NCBI GenBank assembly: GCA_026129765.1
Contig: JAHCHP010000004.1
Location: 1 to 64,000, forward strand
DNA: 64,000 nucleotides
Origin: Fimbriimonadia bacterium
GTDB lineage: Bacteria > Armatimonadota > Fimbriimonadia > Fimbriimonadales > GBS-DC
Direction of reading: 5' to 3'
Every line of letters starts with the position of its first letter. The first letter of the stretch is position 1. Below the pieces are notes generated by a model. It did no database searches, was not told where the DNA came from, and saw only the letters and a program-made list of their open reading frames with translations. Below are positions 59,461 through 64,000 of this stretch, in pieces. A program made the position numbers and the translations under genes.

Positions 59461-59540
59461 CAGGTAACCGGCTATCTGAAATGATTTCAGACCCTTGGCT
59501 TTGCGTCCCTACGTCACCGCAGGTTTGCCTTTTTCTGCCT
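59461..59540 (-). ncRNA. cyclic di-GMP-I (GEMM) riboswitch aptamer
   Basis: On the minus strand: GGCAAACC, then CTGCG-GTGA-CGTAG (a hairpin closed by a GNRA tetraloop), GGACGCAAAGCCA, then a second stem TCTGAAA/TTTCAGA, then TAGCCGGTTACC. These are the conserved parts of the c-di-GMP-I aptamer in the right order and spacing: the GGACGCAAAGCC core holds the ligand pocket and the GNRA loop docks into the second stem. It sits in the leader of flgM, starting about 57 bases after the predicted transcription start. Confidence 0.93.
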
Positions 59541-59603
59541 TCGGCTTACTACCAAAATCGATTATCGGTAGGTCATTTTGAAATCTTTAGGGTTCCTTGC
59601 AAG

Positions 59604-59611
59604 ATTATACT
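59604..59611 (-). promoter_or_regulatory. promoter of the riboswitch-flgM transcript, within the end of uvrB
   Basis: On the minus strand GAGTATAAT (hexamer 59609-59604), with TTGGAA about 16 bases upstream as a -35. Transcription from about 59597 gives a 182-base leader containing the c-di-GMP aptamer. The hexamer overlaps the uvrB stop region. Confidence 0.6.
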
Positions 59612-61596
59612 CGACTTTTCCCCGATTCCAACACTTGACGTAACCTTTTAATTTCATCGCGCATGAGCGCGGCTTTCTCAAACTCTAAATTCTTTGCAGA
59701 TTCTTTCATTTCCCGTTCCATTCTGCCTATCAGAACGGGCAAGTCCTCAAAGGCGATCCTGTCCGTATCCACAATTTCATAGGTTTCTCGCTCTTCTGCG
59801 ACTTTGTAAGCGCGAACGGTCTCTCTGACCTCTTTTTTGATCGTTTCAGGCTCGATTCCATGCTCTTCGTTATAGGCTAATTGTATCGCTCGCCGCCGGT
59901 TTGTTTCCTCTATCGCTCGCTCCATCGAACCAGTCATCCGGTCAGCGTACAGAATCACCTGTCCAAATTTGTTTCTGGCAGCGCGCCCAATCGTTTGAAT
60001 AAGAGAGGTTTCTGAGCGAAGGAACCCTTCTTTATCGGCATCCATAATCGCAACTAGCGAGACTTCGGGAAGATCCAACCCTTCACGCAGCAGATTCACA
60101 CCAATCACTACATCATATGTGCCTAAACGCAAGTCGCGCAAAATTTCTGAACGCTCGAAGGTCTGCACATCCGAATGTAGATATTGAACCCGAAAACCCA
60201 ACTCTTGAAAATACTCGGTCAAGTCTTCCGCCATTTTCTTCGTGAGAGTCGTGATGAGCGCGCGCTCTTCTCTCTCTATGCGAGACCTAACTTCCGCTAC
60301 TAAGTCATCGACTTGCCCTTGCGTGGAGCGAACCGATACTTCAGGATCGATCAAGCCGGTAGGGCGAATGATTTGTTCCGCAATTTGCAAACTGACTTCC
60401 CGCTCAAAGGGACCGGGCGTGGCGGAGACAAAGACGGTTTGTCCGACACGGTCTAAAAATTCATCGAATTTCAGGGGACGGTTATCTAAAGCCGAAGGAA
60501 GACGGAAACCATACTCAACCAGGCTTTGCTTGCGCTGTAAATCACCATTATACATGGCTCTGATCTGGGGGATGGTTTGATGGGACTCATCCACAAAAAT
60601 CAGAAAGTCTTTGGGGAAGTAATCTAACAGGGTGAAGGGAGGCGTTCCTGGTAAACGACCGTCGAAGTAGCGCGAATAGTTTTCAATCCCGTTACAGTAA
60701 CCCAACTCCTTCATCATTTCGATATCCATCTCGGTGCGTTGACGTATACGTTGCGCTTCTATGAGACGACCTTGCGACTCAAAATAGCGCAACTGCTCGT
60801 CCAGCTCTTCGCGGACCGCCACTAATATCTCATCTAATCGATCCCAAGGGGTGACATAATGCGTTGCGGGAAAAATAGAGACCCGATCCGGCTCTTCGAC
60901 AATTTCACCCGTTAAGGGATCGTAAAGACGAATACGCTCGACTTCATCGCCAAAAAGCTCAATACGGGTCACTATCTCTTCATCTGCGGGTTGGATGTCG
61001 AACACATCGCCCCGAATACGAAAGGTGCCGCGTCCTAAAGTCATATCGGAACGATTATATTGCATATCGACCAACTGACGAACAATTTCTTTGTGCTTTG
61101 CAGGTTTTCCTTTTTCTAATACCAGTATACTCTTGCCATACTCTTGCGGTGATCCTAAGCCATAGATACAAGAGACGCTGGCAACAATCAGCGAGTCCCG
61201 GTTTTCTAACACGCTTTGAGTCGCCGCATGGCGCAAACGGTCGATCTCATCATTGACAGAAGCGGTTTTTTCTATGTAGGTATCGCTGCGAGCGATATAA
61301 GCTTCTGGTTGATAATAATCGTAATAACTGATAAAATAATGCACATTATTTTCAGGAAAGAAAGCGCGAAATTCTTGGCAAAGCTGCGCCGCCAAGGTTT
61401 TATTATGCGCAATGACTAAGGCAGGACGCTGCAAGGTGGCGACCACAGAAGCCATCGTGAAAGTTTTTCCCGTGCCGGTTGCGCCCAACAAGGCTTGAAA
61501 ACGGTCGCCCCGCTCGATACCTTTCACCAGTTGATCAATGGCTTTGGGTTGATCGCCTTTGGGCGTGAAATCAGGATTCATACGAAACAGAGTCAT
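59605..61596 (-). CDS. uvrB: excinuclease ABC subunit B
   Basis: A 663-residue helicase-like damage-verification subunit of nucleotide excision repair. Walker A is GATGTGKTF; the damage-clamping beta-hairpin is in YFISYYDYYQPEAYI; FVDESHQTIPQIRAMYNGD, VSATPGPFE, GVNLLREGLDLPEVSLVAIMDADKEGFLRS and QTIGRAARN are the helicase motifs; the C-terminal UVR domain (RMEREMKESAKNLEFEKAALMRDEIKRL) binds UvrC. Full length. GGAGGG precedes the ATG. In a likely operon with recR upstream. Confidence 0.98.
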   Translation of the reverse strand: MTLFRMNPDFTPKGDQPKAIDQLVKGIERGDRFQALLGATGTGKTFTMASVVATLQRPALVIAHNKTLAAQLCQEFRAFFPENNVHYFISYYDYYQPEAYIARSDTYIEKTASVNDEIDRLRHAATQSVLENRDSLIVASVSCIYGLGSPQEYGKSILVLEKGKPAKHKEIVRQLVDMQYNRSDMTLGRGTFRIRGDVFDIQPADEEIVTRIELFGDEVERIRLYDPLTGEIVEEPDRVSIFPATHYVTPWDRLDEILVAVREELDEQLRYFESQGRLIEAQRIRQRTEMDIEMMKELGYCNGIENYSRYFDGRLPGTPPFTLLDYFPKDFLIFVDESHQTIPQIRAMYNGDLQRKQSLVEYGFRLPSALDNRPLKFDEFLDRVGQTVFVSATPGPFEREVSLQIAEQIIRPTGLIDPEVSVRSTQGQVDDLVAEVRSRIEREERALITTLTKKMAEDLTEYFQELGFRVQYLHSDVQTFERSEILRDLRLGTYDVVIGVNLLREGLDLPEVSLVAIMDADKEGFLRSETSLIQTIGRAARNKFGQVILYADRMTGSMERAIEETNRRRAIQLAYNEEHGIEPETIKKEVRETVRAYKVAEERETYEIVDTDRIAFEDLPVLIGRMEREMKESAKNLEFEKAALMRDEIKRLRQVLESGKSRV

Positions 61597-61621
61597 AGAC
61601 CCTCCTTTCTGAACAACGGCT

Positions 61622-62218
61622 TTACAGTTCCCGGCGCCACTCTAAGGCAGAAAGCAAGGTGGCGGCATCGGTATAATCTAAGTCGCCTCCGACAGGCATC
61701 CCATGTGCTAAACGGGTGATTTTTATGCCGGTTGGTTTCAAGAGCCGGGCGATGTAGAGAGCAGTGGTGTCGCCCTCTACGGTGGGACTGGTTGCGAGTA
61801 TAATTTCTTGGGGCGGGTTTTGTTCCAATCGCTGCATCAGCGCACTGATTTTTAGCTGTTCCGGGTAGATATTGTCAGCGGGCGAAATCAGTCCTTGAAG
61901 CACATGATAGTAGCCCCGAAAACTCCCGATGCGTTCAATCGCCAAGACATCGCGCGGGTCCGCGACCACACAAAGTAGGGAGGTATCTCGGCTGTTGTCC
62001 CGGCAAATTTCGCACACAGGTTCTTCGCTGAGGAAGAAGCAGTTCTCGCAAAAATGGGTACGGGCACGCGCCATCAGCAACGCGCTTGCCAAGCTTTCCG
62101 ACTCCTCTTCAGGTCGTCGAAGCAGGTAAAGCGCTAATCGCTGCGCCAACTTGGGACCGACCCCCGGAAGCCTTTCCAGTTGACCGATCAATTGATTGAG
62201 CGAACGAGGATAGAGCAT
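61622..62218 (-). CDS. recR: recombination mediator RecR
   Basis: A 198-residue protein of the RecFOR pathway that loads RecA onto gapped DNA. LIGQLERLPGVGPKLAQRLALYLL is the helix-hairpin-helix DNA-binding start; CENCFFLSEEPVCEIC is the four-Cys zinc finger; LLCVVADPRDVLAIER begins the TOPRIM domain and LAHGMPVGGDLDYTDAATLLSAL is the typical end. It begins nine bases after ybaB, the usual neighbour. Confidence 0.97.
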   Translation of the reverse strand: MLYPRSLNQLIGQLERLPGVGPKLAQRLALYLLRRPEEESESLASALLMARARTHFCENCFFLSEEPVCEICRDNSRDTSLLCVVADPRDVLAIERIGSFRGYYHVLQGLISPADNIYPEQLKISALMQRLEQNPPQEIILATSPTVEGDTTALYIARLLKPTGIKITRLAHGMPVGGDLDYTDAATLLSALEWRREL

Positions 62219-62227
62219 GAGAAGCGA

Positions 62228-62575
62228 TTAAAACCCAGGTATACCTAAACCGGGCGGTAGTCCACCGGTCAGTTTTCCCATCTTTTCCGCGCGCATTGTT
62301 TCCGCATTCTGCTGCGCCTCGCGAATCGCGCCTAAAATCAAGTCCTGCAGCATGTCGACATCCGATGGGTCCACGACTTCGGGCTGAATATGCAACGCAA
62401 CGATCGCGCCTTTCCCATTCACAACCGCTTTAACGACCCCCCCGCCCGCGCTTGCTTCGATATGGGTTTGTTCCATCTCTGATTCAAATTGTTGGGCTTG
62501 TTCCATCATGCGGTTGGCTTCTTCCATCAACTTTTGCATCTGTCCCAGTCCACCTGGAATCTTTGGCATTTTCAT
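62228..62575 (-). CDS. ybaB: YbaB/EbfC-family nucleoid-associated protein
   Basis: A 115-residue dimeric DNA-binding protein. GGLGQMQKLMEEANRMMEQAQQF is the long helix, IEASAGGGVVKAVVNGKGAIVALHI the strand segment and DLILGAIREAQQNAETM the second helix. ATG 62575 has GGAGG eight bases upstream; an in-frame TTG at 62590 lies inside that site. Order ybaB-recR is widely conserved. A GGGTATAAC box (62610-62605 on the minus strand) is the likely promoter. Confidence 0.95.
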   Translation of the reverse strand: MKMPKIPGGLGQMQKLMEEANRMMEQAQQFESEMEQTHIEASAGGGVVKAVVNGKGAIVALHIQPEVVDPSDVDMLQDLILGAIREAQQNAETMRAEKMGKLTGGLPPGLGIPGF

Positions 62576-62651
62576 ATGATTTTCCTCCAAAATGAGCGAT
62601 AAAAGTTATACCCGATATTCCTGCGAAATTCGCGGTTTCTGCCGAGCATTG

Positions 62652-62659
62652 GGTAAAAT
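62652..62659 (+). promoter_or_regulatory. GGTAAAAT promoter of yjbQ, near-leaderless
   Basis: GGGTAAAAT with the hexamer at 62654-62659; the ATG at 62669 comes nine bases later and no ribosome site intervenes. Confidence 0.55.
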
Positions 62660-62668
62660 AGTTCTGAA

Positions 62669-63085
62669 ATGACTCACAGCGGGCAATTCGGGTTGCAGAC
62701 ACAGGGCAATGATGATATGCATGATGTCACAGGGCAGGTTCAGCAGATTATTTTAGAAAGCGGCATGCTCAATGGGATTGTGACGGTCTTTGTTGTCGGG
62801 TCTACAGCGGGGGTAACAACCATCGAATATGAGCCGGGATTAGCCCAAGATATGGCCAAAGTTATGGAACGAATCGCGCCTCGCGACGATCTTTATGCGC
62901 ATGAAGCGCGCTGGGATGATGATAATGGTCATTCGCATATTCGCGCCTCTTTGTTAGGTCCCTCGATCACGCTTCCCTTTTCAGAAGGACAATTGGCGGT
63001 GGGAACCTGGCAACAAATTGTCTTGGTTGATTTCGATACCCGCCCGCGCAACCGTACCGTCATCGTTCAAGTGTTGGGAGAATAA
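62669..63085 (+). CDS. YjbQ-family protein (UPF0047)
   Basis: A 138-residue single-domain protein. LQTQGNDDMHDVTGQVQQII, GIVTVFVVGSTAGVTTIEYEPGL, HSHIRASLLGPSITLPFSEGQL and GTWQQIVLVDFDTRPRNRTVIVQVLGE are the family's conserved blocks, including the H-x-H of the metal or phosphate site. Some members have weak thiamine-phosphate synthase activity; the physiological role is not settled. Six bases separate its stop from the following gene, so the two may be cotranscribed. Confidence 0.93.
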   Translation: MTHSGQFGLQTQGNDDMHDVTGQVQQIILESGMLNGIVTVFVVGSTAGVTTIEYEPGLAQDMAKVMERIAPRDDLYAHEARWDDDNGHSHIRASLLGPSITLPFSEGQLAVGTWQQIVLVDFDTRPRNRTVIVQVLGE

Positions 63086-63091
63086 AAAGCC

Positions 63092-64000
63092 ATGAAGAGA
63101 GCCTTGACCCGGATTGTTGTGGTGGGAGGCGGATTCGGCGGTTTATCGGCGGTTCGCGCGCTCAAACATGCGCCGGTTCAAATCACCCTCATCGATAAGC
63201 GTAATTTTCATCTGTTTCAACCGCTTCTGTACCAAGTGGCGACGGGCGGATTATCGCCCGCGGACATTGCCGCGCCTTTGCGTTCGATTCTCAAAAAGCA
63301 GAACAATGTCGAGGTGGTTTTGGGCGATGTGACCGATTTGGACCCGGACACACACGAGGTAATCTTGGGTGATGGCGAACGAATCCCCTACGATACCCTC
63401 ATTTTAGCGACAGGCGCAACGCACCATTATTTTGGACAAGATCAGTGGGAGCCGTTCGCGCCGGGCTTGAAAACATTGGAAGACGCCCAAGAGATGAGAC
63501 GCCGAATTTTGTGGGCATTTGAGCAGGCGGAACGCGCCGAAGACCCGCAAGAACGCGATGCTTGGTTGACTTTTGTGGTGATTGGCGGCGGTCCGACCGG
63601 CGTGGAGCTGTCCGGCGCGATTGCGGAATTGGCTCATCATACATTGAAGCGTGACTTCAGGCGAATCGACCCTACCCAAACCACCGTTTATCTCTTAGAG
63701 AACGCGGAGCGCGTGCTGCCCCCTTATCCGCCGGACTTATCGGCAAAGGCACAAAAATCGTTGGAAAAATTAGGAGTCATCGTGTGGACCCAGACACGCG
63801 CTGCCAACATGGAGCCGGGTAGCGTTGAGTGCGCAGGCGCGCATGAAGACACACTCCGCGCGCAGACGGTATTCTGGGCGGCGGGAGCGCGCGCCTCTTC
63901 GCTTTGTTCTGTCTTGCAGGAACGACTGCATGCGCCGCTGGACCGCAACCAACGCGTGATGGTTGAGTTAGACTGGAGCCTGCCCGGTCATCCAGAGGTC
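63092..64000 (+). CDS. type II NADH dehydrogenase-like FAD oxidoreductase (partial, runs off the window)
   Basis: At least 303 residues, open at the window end. RIVVVGGGFGGLSAVRALK is the FAD-binding GxGxxG start; HLFQPLLYQVATGGLSPADIA is characteristic of NDH-2 enzymes; YDTLILATGATHHYFGQ closes the FAD site and FVVIGGGPTGVELSGAIAELA is the NADH-binding second Rossmann loop, followed by VFWAAGARAS. NDH-2 passes electrons from NADH to quinone at the membrane without pumping protons. ATG 63092 has GGGAG about 13 bases upstream. Confidence 0.92.
   Translation, partial: MKRALTRIVVVGGGFGGLSAVRALKHAPVQITLIDKRNFHLFQPLLYQVATGGLSPADIAAPLRSILKKQNNVEVVLGDVTDLDPDTHEVILGDGERIPYDTLILATGATHHYFGQDQWEPFAPGLKTLEDAQEMRRRILWAFEQAERAEDPQERDAWLTFVVIGGGPTGVELSGAIAELAHHTLKRDFRRIDPTQTTVYLLENAERVLPPYPPDLSAKAQKSLEKLGVIVWTQTRAANMEPGSVECAGAHEDTLRAQTVFWAAGARASSLCSVLQERLHAPLDRNQRVMVELDWSLPGHPEV

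Noticed and set aside
61660-61680. GGTATAAT inside recR on the plus strand
   Set aside because: It lies within the recR coding frame with no downstream plus-strand gene, so it is taken as a chance match.
1-64000. tRNA, rRNA, tmRNA or intact insertion sequences
   Set aside because: No T-loop GTTCGAAT-type motifs with matching stems, no rRNA-like stretches and no transposase genes were seen on reading both strands.

Overview
The window looks like the replication-origin-proximal part of a diderm (Gram-negative-type) bacterial chromosome, most likely a member of the Armatimonadota. Three things point there: two prepilin-like proteins carry the N-terminal segment followed by [13 protein letters not shown] that I associate with this phylum; an outer-membrane lipid A block (fabZ-lpxA-lpxB) is present; and flagellar/c-di-GMP genes and secreted carbohydrate-acting proteins are mixed among them. 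The assignment rests on recognition, not on a search. I saw no rRNA, tRNA, CRISPR array, prophage or intact insertion sequence.

Layout. 1-13,000: a broken VapC toxin gene, a large secreted DNRLRE/discoidin protein with an HEACH motif, L-fucose isomerase with a small lipoprotein, CheR, a DinB/VOC/enoyl-CoA hydratase run, a two-gene small-protein/HNH nuclease module, an acetyltransferase plus MFS transporter, a PilZ protein and a CsgG-like protein. 13,000-20,000: fabZ-lpxA-lpxB and three double-GNAT acetyltransferases, two of them in an operon with a C45-type acyltransferase. 20,000-33,000: mnmG, an orphan DUF433 antitoxin, an anion transporter/universal stress/Ca2+ antiporter operon, a three-gene glycosyltransferase operon and two large proteins of unclear function. 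33,000-38,600: proS, an LptC-like lipoprotein, oriC with about ten DnaA boxes, then divergent dnaA and dnaN. 38,600-50,000: a GT9 and a GT4 glycosyltransferase, two prepilins, an ECF sigma factor with its zinc-finger anti-sigma factor, gyrA and a ccmABCD haem-export operon with ccmD inside the end of ccmC. 50,000-64,000: two glycosyltransferases, a NucA-type nuclease facing its NuiA-type inhibitor, a peptide ABC importer, parA-parB, flgM under a cyclic-di-GMP-I riboswitch, uvrB, recR, ybaB, yjbQ and the start of a type II NADH dehydrogenase.

How the genome is written. Genes are tightly packed: at least eight same-strand pairs share a four-base start/stop overlap, and several convergent pairs overlap at their 3' ends. 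Many genes lack a Shine-Dalgarno site and instead have a GGTATAAT-type -10 box 6-9 bases before the start codon, which implies leaderless mRNAs. Gaps between genes hold several families of short palindromic repeats.

The observations I rank highest are the c-di-GMP riboswitch with an apparent Shine-Dalgarno-sequestering platform in front of flgM, the convergent NucA/NuiA pair next to a 37-bp divergent double promoter, the 12-bp phased DnaA-box array, the GGTATAAT leaderless promoter class, the embedded ccmD, and GyrA and DnaA proteins with unusual residues at normally invariant positions.
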